Shown here in pieces: positions 1 to 8,743 of a DNA stretch of 45,758 nucleotides. The number at the start of each line of letters is the position of its first letter. Position 1 is the first letter of the stretch. Made by a program: the position numbers and the translations under genes. Where the stretch lies: assembly GCA_036267355.1 (NCBI GenBank), contig DATAWG010000037.1, positions 1-45,758 of the forward strand. The letters are read 5' to 3'. This DNA comes from Pirellulales bacterium (GTDB taxonomy: Bacteria > Planctomycetota > Planctomycetia > Pirellulales > DATAWG01). The notes under the pieces are model-generated. The model was given only the letters and a program-made list of their open reading frames with translations, was not told the origin of the DNA and searched no databases.

Positions 1-473
1 ATAGCGGCCGCAATAACCTGCGATTGACGCCGTTGGCGACCTCGCTGTCTCCGCGTGGTCCAAGTCCGCGCCACAATTACACCGCGGACGTACGGCCCCG
101 CCGCCCCGTGACCGATTTTTCACGCTTGCCGGAAGGACACAGTGCATCCAATCGGCACGCTGATTCCAAGCAGGAGGTACATTGGGCACAAGTACATTCT
201 CCCTGCGACGCTTTTGTATCACGCGATGGGGTCCGAATCACGAACCAGAACGACTCAATCGGTGCGGCGCTTCCGTGCCAGCAATCGTTGGTGATTGGCA
301 GTTAGTCTCCGTCTGGGGTGCCCCCAAATGAATTCGTGGCTAAGCAGAGACGTGCCGAAGACCTATTCGGCCATGCCGTTCACGACCAAAGACCGTGCAA
401 CGGGTAAACGCATTGCCCGTGCTTTTCAGCTTTGGATCAAATTCGAAAGCACCTAGCTTGCCCACGAGTGTGC
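1..473. other. Left-edge stretch with no supported gene
   Basis: I see no convincing gene here. Short open frames exist on both strands, for example a TTG-started 93-codon frame at 24-305 and a 42-codon frame beginning with ATG at 328. None has a clear ribosome binding site, recognisable protein motifs or a signal peptide. No tRNA-like or strong hairpin structure was noticed. The stretch lies downstream of the minus-strand EAL gene and may be a 3' intergenic region of that gene plus whatever lies left of the window. Confidence 0.5.
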
Positions 474-1532
474 TTACGTCCCCGGGAAGAACTGCGGTTG
501 CGGAGGCATGGCGGCGGGGCGGGCGAATAGGTAGCCCTGGGCGAAATCGGCGCCGTGGTCGGCGGCCCATTGCCATTCGGCTCGTTCTTCCACGCCTTCG
601 ACCACCGTCGCCACCTTCAGATCGCGGGCCATCTCGAGCAGCTTCGCGGCGACACACGATTTATACGGATCGCGGTGTACGGCGCGGATCAATTGCATGT
701 CGAGCTTGATGAAGTCGGGCTTGATTTGCGTCAGCGAATTCAGCGAGGCATAGCCGGAGCCCAGATCATCGAGGGCCACCCGAAAGCCCATCTGCCGATA
801 GCTGGCGAGCACTTGCTTGAGCCGGTCGGAGTCTTCGATCTTATCGCTTTCGGTGACTTCGAAGACGAACCGCTCGGCGGGTATTCCCGACGCGTGGATC
901 GCTGCCAGTGTTTTCGCAAGGCAAGCGTCGAAGTTGTGCGTGGCGCCAAGATTGAAATTGATGAAGATTTGCGTGGAGAGTGAAAACCGGGCGGCCGACT
1001 CGATGTGCGTGATCTTCGCGGCCTGGTCTAGCAGATCAAGCTGGTCCACGTCGCGAGCGGTCGAATAGAGGCGGTCGGGAGAAACGAATTGGCCATCGGT
1101 CCGCCGGCCGCGCAGCAAGCATTCATGCGCGAACACTTTCGACGGATCCCGGCACTCGACGATCGGCTGGAAGAAGGTCGTCAGCCGGCGGTCGCGAACC
1201 ATGCCGGTAAGCCATTGGCCGCGCACCCAGGCAAAGAAGCTTTGCAACGATTCGGTCTGCATCAACTCGGCTTGCGAGGGCTCGGCCCCGAGGCGGCCGA
1301 CGCAGCATTTCGTGTCTTGCAGCTCTTCGCGCGAGAGCACGGCGGCCAGCGGATCCGAAAGTTTTTCGAACCTGGCCGGGTGAAAATGGATCGCCAGAAC
1401 ACCTCGATACGGTTCGGCGGCGGCAAGTTCGTTTTGCTCGAACAACGATTCGAGTGCGTGCCGGGTCTGCGGCAACCGCGGCGCCACATACAGCACGTTC
1501 GAATCCGACAACGTTTCCAAATCGTTCAACAT
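474..1532 (-). CDS. EAL-domain cyclic-di-GMP phosphodiesterase
   Basis: The predicted 352-aa cytoplasmic protein should hydrolyse c-di-GMP to pGpG. The first ~110 residues match nothing I recognise; the EAL domain fills roughly 113-352. Visible motifs are FFQPIVE (~120), ECLLR in place of EALLR (E~137), INFNL (Asn ~192-194), FVFEVTE (E~225), DDLGSGYASL (Asp ~255-256), IKLD (K~276), VVEGVE (E~312) and QGYLFARP (Q~332). The metal-binding and catalytic set therefore looks complete. There is no GGDEF domain and no membrane segment. I chose the ATG at 1530-1532 because a GAGGGGG Shine-Dalgarno-like run precedes it; the frame stays open upstream to 1679, but that extension reads as non-coding. The gene is monocistronic as far as visible. 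Enzyme activity is inferred from the family. Confidence 0.9.
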   Translation of the reverse strand: MLNDLETLSDSNVLYVAPRLPQTRHALESLFEQNELAAAEPYRGVLAIHFHPARFEKLSDPLAAVLSREELQDTKCCVGRLGAEPSQAELMQTESLQSFFAWVRGQWLTGMVRDRRLTTFFQPIVECRDPSKVFAHECLLRGRRTDGQFVSPDRLYSTARDVDQLDLLDQAAKITHIESAARFSLSTQIFINFNLGATHNFDACLAKTLAAIHASGIPAERFVFEVTESDKIEDSDRLKQVLASYRQMGFRVALDDLGSGYASLNSLTQIKPDFIKLDMQLIRAVHRDPYKSCVAAKLLEMARDLKVATVVEGVEERAEWQWAADHGADFAQGYLFARPAAMPPQPQFFPGT

Positions 1533-1821
1533 CTGAGGCTGCCCCCTCGATCGTTCTGCGAGGCGATTGCGCGGCAAACCGAATGGGAAGATCCCGAAGA
1601 ATCGTCCGTTCGATTGCGGGATGCGAATCGCCGGTATCCAAGCTACATACAACGCTAGGACAGGTTTGGCAGAAACCATCGTTGAGGCCGAGCGAACTAC
1701 ACCCCCCGACTTAGTGAGACGCCACGCGGCGCGCGGGCAAAATCGCTACCACCCGCTCATCCTGACCGTATGGACGAGCGAGTTTGGAATGTTAAGGAGG
1801 TGGCGGCCGCGATTTGAACGG

Positions 1822-2358
1822 CTATTTCTGCGGCTTGGCGTCGGCTTTCGTTTCCGTTTTCTCGATCCGGCCGAACATCTGGCCCCCTTCATCGCCGTGG
1901 CTCCAAGTGCCGGCGTAGTTGTGGTTGTGGATCAAGACGCGGGCGGAAAACGTTCCCAACGCGGGGATCGAGATCTCCTCGACCGTGATCACCGGAGTGT
2001 CGCCGGCCCACAGCACCTTGAGCGGGATCGGCAGCGTCAGGTCTTGGCCCTCGACTTCGATGCGGGCGTTGAAGATCCAGGTGTCGTCCTTTTCCTTCGT
2101 CACCTTCGAGATCTCGTAGCGGTCTTCGGAAAGGTCTTTGCTCTTGTCGAGCGAACCGGTGATATAGTGGCCGATCATGGTCACGCCGCTCATCGAATCG
2201 GCAAACCGCTTCTCCAATTCGGCTTTCGTCGGAGTCTTTTCGGCCGGATCATCAGCCGACGCCGCGGAGACGGCTACGGTCGCCATTGCGATGCCAAGCG
2301 TCAACAAGGTGGAGCAGCAAACCCAGTTTGCAATCGGGAAAGCAATGGTGCGTCGCAT
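1822..2358 (-). CDS. Small secreted protein of unknown function
   Basis: A 178-aa protein with a clear N-terminal signal peptide: a basic start (MRRT), a hydrophobic core around residues 10-32, then an Ala-rich AVSAASADD cleavage region. The mature part begins with a Lys/Glu-rich segment. It continues as a mostly beta pattern with short motifs such as MIGHYITGS, RYEISKV, WIFNARIE and GTFSARVLIHNHNYAGTW, and ends in a charged, Lys-rich tail. I do not recognise a named family; the composition resembles conserved secreted proteins of planctomycetes, which is inference. The ATG at 2356-2358 has a well-placed AAGGAG six bases upstream. It lies 36 bp downstream of the isomerase-like gene on the same strand, so co-transcription is possible. 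Confidence 0.75.
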   Translation of the reverse strand: MRRTIAFPIANWVCCSTLLTLGIAMATVAVSAASADDPAEKTPTKAELEKRFADSMSGVTMIGHYITGSLDKSKDLSEDRYEISKVTKEKDDTWIFNARIEVEGQDLTLPIPLKVLWAGDTPVITVEEISIPALGTFSARVLIHNHNYAGTWSHGDEGGQMFGRIEKTETKADAKPQK

Positions 2359-2394
2359 GGCAAGCTCCTTCGAGAAAAATGGATCCGAGGAAGT

Positions 2395-3177
2395 TTACAG
2401 GCTTTGCAAGTATTGTACCGCAGCGCCGATCTCGGCGACGGGGTCGGCGGCCGCGCGGCGAAAAATCGTAAACCAGCCGCGATAACCCGATTCCTCGAGC
2501 CGGCTCAAAATGGCGGGGTAGTCCGCCGAGCCGCGGCCCAGCGGAACTTCCAGGCCTCGACCGCGCGCCAAATCCCGAACACCGTCGGTGGCATGCACAT
2601 GAACGACATGTGGCCCGAGAGCTTCGACCGCCTCGATCGGCGAAAAATCGTTTGCGAGCAAGCTGCCGGGATCGAGATCGACGCCGATCGATGCGGCCGG
2701 CAATGCGGCGATCAGCCGGGCCAGATCAGCGCCGCTTTCGGTGCCGGTTTGCGCGGCAAGTTGGGCGCCCGTGTGTTGGCCAAAACGCCCCAAATCGGTG
2801 AGCGCTTCGACGAGCAAATTCCACTCCTCGCCGCTCGATTCGGCCGGAACGCGGCCCACTTGATTGACCACGACCGACGTGCCCAGCGCATACGCCAGCT
2901 TCATGGCCTCTTTGGTGCCGGCCACCCGGGCTTCGAGCTGCTCGGCGATCTGATAGCCGCGGCGAGTGGGATACGCAATCGCCGAAACCCGCAGCCCTCG
3001 ATCGTCGAGCATTTTTCGCAATTGTCGAAGGCCGGTTTGCGATAATTCAGCCGGCTTTAGATCGGTTCGGGCGTCGATTTCGACGGCCGTTGCCCCTAAG
3101 CTAGCGGCGGTAAATAGCGCTTTCGCAAAGGGTTGACGCAAGCTTGCGATCGCGATGCCGATTTTCAGGGCTGGCAC
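2395..3177 (-). CDS. Sugar phosphate isomerase/epimerase-like TIM-barrel protein
   Basis: The 260-aa protein reads as a xylose-isomerase-like/AP-endonuclease-2-type TIM barrel. It begins with IGIAIASLRQPF and has barrel-strand signatures at ATAVEID, VVVNQVG, QLAAQTGTESG, IGVDLDPGSLL and HVVHVHATD. It ends with a typical DYPAILSRLEESGYRGW segment. The family normally binds a divalent metal through Glu/Asp/His. The Glu usually found after the last strand is not obvious here (the segment reads FTIFRR), so catalysis is uncertain. I prefer the GTG at 3175-3177, which begins just before the barrel and has AAAGG upstream. The frame is open to an ATG at 3297, but that would add a 40-aa His/Arg/Pro-rich tail that looks non-coding. 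The substrate cannot be told from the sequence. Confidence 0.75.
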   Translation of the reverse strand: MPALKIGIAIASLRQPFAKALFTAASLGATAVEIDARTDLKPAELSQTGLRQLRKMLDDRGLRVSAIAYPTRRGYQIAEQLEARVAGTKEAMKLAYALGTSVVVNQVGRVPAESSGEEWNLLVEALTDLGRFGQHTGAQLAAQTGTESGADLARLIAALPAASIGVDLDPGSLLANDFSPIEAVEALGPHVVHVHATDGVRDLARGRGLEVPLGRGSADYPAILSRLEESGYRGWFTIFRRAAADPVAEIGAAVQYLQSL

Positions 3178-3397
3178 GGTTGTGGCCTTTGGGTCGTGAC
3201 GGACGGCAGTGTGGTAGTGTTTGACGGCAGGCCGCGGAGACGATGTAGAGATGGTGTGGTGGCGATGGAGAGCAGGGGCCGCGGTCCGCGGGGTCATTAT
3301 CAGACACGTGGTGGTAACGAGAGGACGAGAGTTGCCAAACGCGACGGGTTATTCCAGGCGTCGAATTGCGCATGCTGCGTCAAGCGCCGGTGTTTGC

Positions 3398-6160
3398 ATG
3401 CGCGCCGCCGTCGGCTCTGGAAAAGCTCCTAAGTGGGCGAGTTTGCTCCGTCTGCTCATTGTAGCGAGCGTTGCTGCCGCGCCCACGGGCAGTAGCGCCG
3501 CCGGCATCGCAGACAAGGACCCCGCGGCGGCAGGTTCTCCGAGCGCGATCGCGGCGCGGGGCGGCGGAGCCACGAAAACCAGCCCGGCCGGCACAGCCGC
3601 CGTTGTCTCGGGCGAAAATCATTCCGACGCCGTCGAGGTGTTTCATTGCGATTTCGGTCCGCAATGGGACACCAATTTCGACCGCTGGCCCGATCTATGG
3701 ACTCGCGAGTTGTCGCCCTCCTATCCGCATTACTTGCCGATTCGCATCACCGACGAGCCGGTTCCCGGCCAAGGGCGGCCCTTGCGGATCGATCTCGATG
3801 GCGGGGCGGCGGCCATGTTTGGGCCGCCGTTCAAAGTAAATACGATTTTCAGCTATATCGTCGAAGCCTACGTCAAGACCGATGGGCTGGTGCGCGACGA
3901 GGCATTCGTGACGATCACGTTTTACAACGCCAAGAAAAAGCCGCTCGACACGTTCACCTCCCCCCGGCTGCGGTTGAACAACGATTGGACGAAAGTGTGC
4001 ATCGGCCCGATCGCTCCGCTCGGCGAGGCGGTCGATCATGCCGTGATCGGCCTGCATGTCGAACCGACCAAACGGGCCGACGTGCACGGCACGGCGTGGT
4101 TTGCGAGCGTGTGGGCCGGCCGGCTGCCGAGAATGACGATCGCTTCGGATCGGCGCGACAACCTGTTTGTCGAGCCCGACCTGCCGACAATCACGTGCAC
4201 CGCCGCGGGCTTTTCAACCGAGAATTCGCGTGTGACCTTCGAACTTTCGGATGTGAATGGCAAAGTGATCGCTCGAGAAGACCAGGATTTGGAAGTCGCC
4301 AAGGGTACGGCGTCGGACCAGGATTCCGAGGCGGGCGGTTCATCGACTACCACCGAATTGCTGGGCACGGCCACCTGGAGCCCGCCAATCTCCGACGTCG
4401 GCTATTATCGCGTGCGTGTGTCGATGCCGGGGCGGGCGGGCGTCGTGCATCAGCGCGAGTTGTCGTTGGCCGTGATCCGGGATCAACCGAATCCGGATCG
4501 TGGCGAATTCGGTTGGACGCTTCCTGACGGCGAAAACCCACTCACACTCAATCAGTTGATCGATCTGGTGAACCATGCCGGCATCAATTGGGTGAAATTT
4601 CCGGTGTGGAACGGCTCGCAGGACACCGCGCGCAGCGAGCGGCTCGCCTGGCTTGCCGAGCGGTTGCACTTCCAGCACATCGAGATGGTGGGGCTGCTGC
4701 ACCAACCGCCGCCGGAGGTGCAGCACAATCTAGGCGATATCACGCATCCCTGGGCGGCACAAATCTTCGCCACCGACCCCGACCGCTGGTATCCTTCGCT
4801 GGAACCGATTCTCACCTCGCTCTCGCTGAAAGTGCGCTGGTGGCAGTTGGGCTTGGATAAAGACACGAGCTTTGTCGGCTATCCCAGCGCCGGGGAAAAG
4901 ATCGCGCAACTCCGCAAGCTCACCGCTCGATTCGGACAGAAGGTTTTTTTAGGAATCGGCTGGTCGTGGCTGAACGAACTACCCCCCACGCCGCAGGCTT
5001 GGGATTTCGTCTCGCTCTCGGCCGATCCGCCGCTCACCGCCCAGGAACTGAAAACGTATCTCGATGCCACCGCCGGCTGCAAAACCCAGCGCTGGGTGGT
5101 GCTCGAACCGCTGCCGGCCGACGAATATTCGATCGAAACCCGGGCCAGCGATCTGACTCGGCGGATGTTGGCCGCAAAAATCCGCGGCGCCGATGCGGCA
5201 TTCGTCCCGCAGGTGTTCAACAGCCGGCAAGGATTGATGAACGACGACGGCACGGTCGGCGATCTGCTGCTCCCCTGGCGCACGACCGCTCTGACACTCT
5301 CGGGAACCGAATATCTGGGATCATGCGATCTGCCGAACGGAAGCGTCAACCATATCTTCAGCCGCGGCAAGGAAACGATGATGGTCGTGTGGAACGATCG
5401 GCCGACCCAAGAACGAATGCGCCTGGGCGAGGATGGCCGGCAAATCGATCTCTGGGGCCACTCCACCGCGCTCCAGACCGTCGATGGCGAGCAGGTGATC
5501 GAGGTCGGGCGAGTGCCCACCTTCGTCACTGGCTTGCAGGGCTCGTTGATTCGCTGGCGGATGTCGGTGCGGTTCGCCGAGACCCAACTCCCGGCCCGGT
5601 TCGGCGTTCGGCAGGAGAACATGCTGCTTGTAAAAAACGATTTTGGACAAGGCGTAAACGGCAAAATTCTACTGAATGTGCCGGACGGCTGGCGCACCAT
5701 CCCGCGCGAATTCACCTTCAAATTGGCCGCCGGCGAAACTCTGCGCCAGCCCCTGGAGTGGACGCTCCCCCTCGATGCCGCGTCGGGAAAGCAGGATGTG
5801 CGCGTCGATTTCGATTTCAACGCCGACAGGCGGTATCAATTCAGCGTCAACCGCCAAATCGAAATCGGGCAGGACGACGTCACGGTGCAAGTGAACACGC
5901 GGCTCAACGAACACGGCGAACTCGAAATCGAACAACGCCTCACCAACGAGACCGACAAGGTGGTCAGCTTCAAATGTTATGTGTATATTCCTGAACGGCA
6001 ACCCCTGGTCACGCAAGTCGTCGAACTCGGCCGCGGCACCGACACGAAGATGATGCGGGTCGCCAACGGATCGCAACTGATCGGCAAGCCGATGCTGCTG
6101 CGGGCCGACGAAATCGGCGGCGAACGAATCATCAACCACCGCTTCAACGCGCAACAATAA
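3398..6160 (+). CDS. Large secreted protein with glycosidase-like barrel
   Basis: A ~920-aa exported protein. From the ATG at 3398 the N-terminus is a good signal peptide (MRAAVGSGKAPKW, then a LLRLLIVASVAAA core). Next comes a region starting VFHCDFGPQWDTNFDRWPDLW with a carbohydrate-binding-module-like beta pattern (to ~ residue 210), then an Ig-like stretch. A segment from about 365 to 700 looks like a TIM barrel (FGWTLPDG, HAGINWVKFPVW, WWQLGLDKD, FLGIGWSW). The end contains an NEW3/NPCBM-associated-like beta domain (NDFGQGVNGKILLNVPDGW). By layout it resembles clan-A glycoside hydrolases, but I cannot point to the two catalytic glutamates. The frame is open from 3221; that extension lacks sense. 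A TTGACG...TGTAGA pair (3221-3249, 17-nt spacer) is a weak promoter candidate. Likely envelope or extracellular. Confidence 0.75.
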   Translation: MRAAVGSGKAPKWASLLRLLIVASVAAAPTGSSAAGIADKDPAAAGSPSAIAARGGGATKTSPAGTAAVVSGENHSDAVEVFHCDFGPQWDTNFDRWPDLWTRELSPSYPHYLPIRITDEPVPGQGRPLRIDLDGGAAAMFGPPFKVNTIFSYIVEAYVKTDGLVRDEAFVTITFYNAKKKPLDTFTSPRLRLNNDWTKVCIGPIAPLGEAVDHAVIGLHVEPTKRADVHGTAWFASVWAGRLPRMTIASDRRDNLFVEPDLPTITCTAAGFSTENSRVTFELSDVNGKVIAREDQDLEVAKGTASDQDSEAGGSSTTTELLGTATWSPPISDVGYYRVRVSMPGRAGVVHQRELSLAVIRDQPNPDRGEFGWTLPDGENPLTLNQLIDLVNHAGINWVKFPVWNGSQDTARSERLAWLAERLHFQHIEMVGLLHQPPPEVQHNLGDITHPWAAQIFATDPDRWYPSLEPILTSLSLKVRWWQLGLDKDTSFVGYPSAGEKIAQLRKLTARFGQKVFLGIGWSWLNELPPTPQAWDFVSLSADPPLTAQELKTYLDATAGCKTQRWVVLEPLPADEYSIETRASDLTRRMLAAKIRGADAAFVPQVFNSRQGLMNDDGTVGDLLLPWRTTALTLSGTEYLGSCDLPNGSVNHIFSRGKETMMVVWNDRPTQERMRLGEDGRQIDLWGHSTALQTVDGEQVIEVGRVPTFVTGLQGSLIRWRMSVRFAETQLPARFGVRQENMLLVKNDFGQGVNGKILLNVPDGWRTIPREFTFKLAAGETLRQPLEWTLPLDAASGKQDVRVDFDFNADRRYQFSVNRQIEIGQDDVTVQVNTRLNEHGELEIEQRLTNETDKVVSFKCYVYIPERQPLVTQVVELGRGTDTKMMRVANGSQLIGKPMLLRADEIGGERIINHRFNAQQ

Positions 6161-6263
6161 AACCACGGATCACACGGATTTACACGGATGAAAAGAGAAA
6201 AAAAGAGCGGGTAAGTCCGGCGCGTCGATCAACCTTCTTTTTTATCCTTGTAATCCGTGGTTT
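6160..6263. repeat. Inverted repeat, CCACGGAT family
   Basis: The left arm (6160-6179) and right arm (6244-6263) are 20 nt each and pair at 18 of 20 positions. The left arm starts AAACCACGGATCACACGGAT. The motif ACGGAT recurs three times in the left half with 8-9 nt spacing. The loop is about 64 nt and A/G-rich. The left arm begins on the last base of the preceding stop codon, so the element forms the 3' end of that transcript. It lacks a U-tract after the right arm, so a classical intrinsic terminator is not supported. Confidence 0.7.
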
Positions 6264-6321
6264 CTCTTGAACCGCGGCGGCAGCAAACTGTGCCGCACGC
6301 CCACGACCGTGTGGTCTCCGC

Positions 6322-7143
6322 ATGACGACTGTCGCCACGATCGCCGAATTTCTCGAACACTTCGCTCCGCCGCGCTTGGCCGAGGAATGGGACAACGTCG
6401 GACTGCTGGTGGGGAGCAGAGACGCGCAAGTTTACCGCGTCATGACTTGTCTCACTCTCACTGCCGAAAGCGTCGCCGAAGCGGTGCGGGATCGGGCCGA
6501 ACTTATCGTGACGCACCATCCGTTGCCGTTTCGTCCTTTGCGGCGATTGACGAGCGAAACGGTCGAAGGCCGCCTATTGCTCGAATTGATCGCGGCGCGC
6601 GTGGCCGTTTACAGCCCTCACACGGCTTTCGACTCGGCCGGCCGCGGGATCAATCAGCGACTCGCCGAAGGGCTGGAACTGCTGGATATCGCCCCGCTTG
6701 GGCCGGATGCATCCGACCCGACGATCGGCAGCGGCCGCTTTGGCCAACTCGATCCGCCCACGCCACTCGGCGAACTCGCATCGCGAGCCGCACGATTCTT
6801 GAAGATCGATGGAATGCATCTCGTCGGCGATCCGCGGCAGGCGATCCGTCGAGTGGCCGTCGCCTGTGGTAGCGCGGGCGAATTGCTGGGGCGGGCAATC
6901 GCTTGCAAGTGCGATTGTTTCGTCACCGGCGAAACCCGTTTCCACACCTCACTCGAGGCCAGGGCCGAGAAAATATCGCTCCTGTTGGTGGGCCATTTCG
7001 CCAGCGAACGATTCGCCGTCGAGCAGCTAGCGGAGTTGCTCGGGGTGCAATTTCCAGATCTGAAGATTTGGGCAAGCCGTGCGGAACGCGATCCGTTGCA
7101 ATGGTTCTCGCCAAGCTGTCCGGCGAATCAGGCAGGCTGTTGA
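6322..7143 (+). CDS. Nif3-like dinuclear metal center protein
   Basis: A 273-aa protein of the Nif3/YbgI (DUF34) family, a hexameric cytoplasmic protein with a two-metal site in each subunit. Its role is still debated; GTP cyclohydrolase I type 2-like activity has been suggested for the family. Diagnostic stretches are EEWDNVGLLVG near the start, LIVTHHPLPF (the metal-binding HH), VYSPHTAFDSAGRGINQRLAEGL (the usual SxHTxxD motif), and near the C-terminus VTGETRFHTSLEA and VGHFASERFAVEQLA (the GHxxSE metal ligands). The length is typical of the short form without an inserted PII-like domain. The ATG follows GGTCTCCGC, with no strong Shine-Dalgarno. It stands alone between the large secreted protein and a repeat-rich gap. 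Confidence 0.9.
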   Translation: MTTVATIAEFLEHFAPPRLAEEWDNVGLLVGSRDAQVYRVMTCLTLTAESVAEAVRDRAELIVTHHPLPFRPLRRLTSETVEGRLLLELIAARVAVYSPHTAFDSAGRGINQRLAEGLELLDIAPLGPDASDPTIGSGRFGQLDPPTPLGELASRAARFLKIDGMHLVGDPRQAIRRVAVACGSAGELLGRAIACKCDCFVTGETRFHTSLEARAEKISLLLVGHFASERFAVEQLAELLGVQFPDLKIWASRAERDPLQWFSPSCPANQAGC

Positions 7144-7654
7144 AAAAGGGGAGAGGCACCACGCGGCAGAGCGAGTTGAAGGAGGGATGTTTTGGCGGCG
7201 TCTGATCGCGCGCGAGGGCGAATCGGCATCGCCGCCGGCACACGGAGTGTGCCTACTACGTAGCAGGCATACTCCGTATGCCGTCGGCCACTTGAAACGC
7301 CTGCCATCATCCTGTTTGAGCGTTGTTCAAGCCTTTCGACCGCCAGCAAGCATGAGCGACGCGAAGGGGTGAAGGAGCAGCGATTTAGCGGCGTCTGATT
7401 GCGAGCGAGAGCGAGTCGGCGTCGCCGCCGGCACACGGAGTGTGCCTACTACGTAGCAGGCATACTCCGTATGCCGTCGGCCACTTGAAACGCCTGCCAC
7501 CCTCATGCACGCTTTTCGCTCGGAGGTTGGCCATTCAGGTCGGACCCAGCGGCCGTGTGCCTTGCGTGTTGGCCGCCTGGCAATCAGACTGGTTCGAAAC
7601 GCCGTCGGCGTTGTGACCAATGAAATTTAACGACACCCATCGGAGGTCCGTCCC
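7144..7654. other. Repeat-filled intergenic region
   Basis: A 511-bp gap without a supported gene. Most of it is two copies of a ~110-bp repeat (separate entry). Open frames on the minus strand here show near-identical peptides beginning MCRRR because they translate the two repeat copies, so they are artefacts. The last 40 bp carry the GGAGG that serves the next gene. Confidence 0.7.
7196..7499. repeat. Duplicated REP-like element with paired hairpins
   Basis: Two direct copies of a ~110-bp unit (about 7196-7305 and 7389-7499, offset 193 bp), both starting GGCGTCTGAT and ending CACTTGAAACGCCTGCCA. Each contains two adjacent hairpins. The first is GGCACAC-GGA-GTGTGCC (7237-7253 and 7430-7446). 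The second is GGCATAC-TCC-GTATGCC (7266-7282 and 7459-7475). The second hairpin is the reverse complement of the first apart from a paired C/T and G/A change, which keeps both stems intact. The tandem opposite-facing hairpins resemble the BIME arrangement of REP elements. A rearranged third copy lies at 39895-39969. Confidence 0.85.
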
Positions 7655-8611
7655 TTGATCGCGAATGGCCGCTTCATGCTATTGCTCGGGTTATTTTCAA
7701 CCTTGCCAGCCGCGATGGCGGCCTTGGTGCCTTCGGCGCCGGTCCAGGCTGCCGTAGCCGACCAGCCGGAAACCAGAATTACGCACTCATTTCTGGCAAC
7801 GGGTCAGGAAACTTACGTGCTCGACGACGCCGGGAAGGTCACCTGGCGCTACCCGCGCAACACGCGCGACGGCTGGATCCTTCCCAGTGGCAATGCGCTT
7901 TTGGCAGTCACCAAATGCGGCGATTATCCGCACGGGGCGGTGGTCGAAGTCACGCATCAGGGCAAAACCGTCTTCGAATTCAAAGGAACGCAGTCGGAAG
8001 TGAACACCGTCGAGCCGCTCGAAGGCGATCGTGTTCTACTGACCGAAGCCGGCGATCATCCGCGGCTATTGGAGGTCGATCGGGCGGGCAAGATCGTGGT
8101 CGAGGTGCCGCTCTCGGCCCAAACCAAAGACCACCATTTGCAAACGCGCATGGCTCGCAAGCTGGCCAATGGCAACTATCTTGTGCCGCAGTTGCTCGAT
8201 CGCGTGGTCCGCGAATATACGCCGAAGGGAAAGGTCGTTTGGGAAGTGTCGGTGCCCAGCCCGAGCATGCCCTTCACGGCGATTCGGCTCGACAACGGCA
8301 ACACGCTGATCGACTGCACGCATGGCGACCGCGTGATTGAAGTCGACTCGGCGGGCAAGACGGTTTGGGAATTGACCAATGCCGATCTGCATGGCCCGTT
8401 AATTCACGACGCATGCGGCGGGCAGCGGCTTCCGAACGGCGACACGGTGATCACCAGCTATGCGATCGGCAAAGACCACCTGCATCTCTTCGAAGTGACA
8501 CCGCAGAAGAACATCGTTTGGACGTATTCTCCGGCCGATAAGCCCGGCGTGCATGAATTGCAGATTCTTACCACCAACGGCAAGCCGCTCACAGGCCGGC
8601 CGCTGCGCTGA
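7655..8611 (+). CDS. Secreted PQQ-like beta-propeller protein
   Basis: A 318-aa protein starting at TTG (7655), chosen because GGAGG lies about 9 nt upstream; the next in-frame ATG is seven codons later. The N-terminus (GRFMLLLGLFSTLPAAMAALVPSAPVQA) is a signal peptide. The mature protein has repeated blades of the type G-K-V-x-W plus L-x-N-G-N. Examples are DDAGKVTWRYP, LPSGNALLAV, KLANGNYLVP, PKGKVVWEVSV, LDNGNTLIDC, DSAGKTVWEL, LPNGDTVITS and QKNIVWTYSP. That pattern is typical of PQQ-like or arylsulfotransferase-like beta-propellers. No catalytic residues can be named, so binding or scaffolding is as likely as an enzyme. It acts outside the cytoplasm. No operon partner is visible; the next gene is convergent. 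Confidence 0.8.
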   Translation: MIANGRFMLLLGLFSTLPAAMAALVPSAPVQAAVADQPETRITHSFLATGQETYVLDDAGKVTWRYPRNTRDGWILPSGNALLAVTKCGDYPHGAVVEVTHQGKTVFEFKGTQSEVNTVEPLEGDRVLLTEAGDHPRLLEVDRAGKIVVEVPLSAQTKDHHLQTRMARKLANGNYLVPQLLDRVVREYTPKGKVVWEVSVPSPSMPFTAIRLDNGNTLIDCTHGDRVIEVDSAGKTVWELTNADLHGPLIHDACGGQRLPNGDTVITSYAIGKDHLHLFEVTPQKNIVWTYSPADKPGVHELQILTTNGKPLTGRPLR

Positions 8612-8621
8612 CGAAGGCAGG

Positions 8622-8653
8622 TTCACGCGGAGTCGCGAGGGCACGGAGACGAG
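8622..8653. repeat. Half copy of the CACGCGGAG repeat family
   Basis: The stretch starting TTCACGCGGAG and continuing through CACGGAGACGAG resembles the left half of the inverted repeat at 11221-11312. Only one arm is present. It lies between the convergent beta-propeller and beta-helix genes (gap 8612-8743), in which nothing else was recognised. Confidence 0.45.
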
Positions 8654-8743
8654 CAAGCAAGTGAATCGAGCGAGATCACAATTCGTCTCCGCGGCCGCGC
8701 GCGACTTCTTTGGCTGCCGACCATTCCCGCAGTCCGACGGGCC

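Noticed and set aside
328-456. 42-codon plus-strand frame starting ATG at 328
   Set aside because: No good Shine-Dalgarno, no recognisable motif, and too short to judge; left as non-coding.
1567-3045. Plus-strand 492-codon open frame spanning three minus-strand features
   Set aside because: It covers the small secreted protein and isomerase genes in antisense and has Arg/Gly/His-rich shadow composition with no recognisable motif.
7128-7436. Minus-strand frames beginning MCRRR in the 7.1-7.6 kb gap
   Set aside because: They translate the two copies of the REP-like element; near-identical peptides arise from the DNA repeat.
7196-7499. CRISPR-like spacing of repeats
   Set aside because: Only two copies, ~110 bp long with internal palindromes and no regular short spacers; no cas genes nearby.
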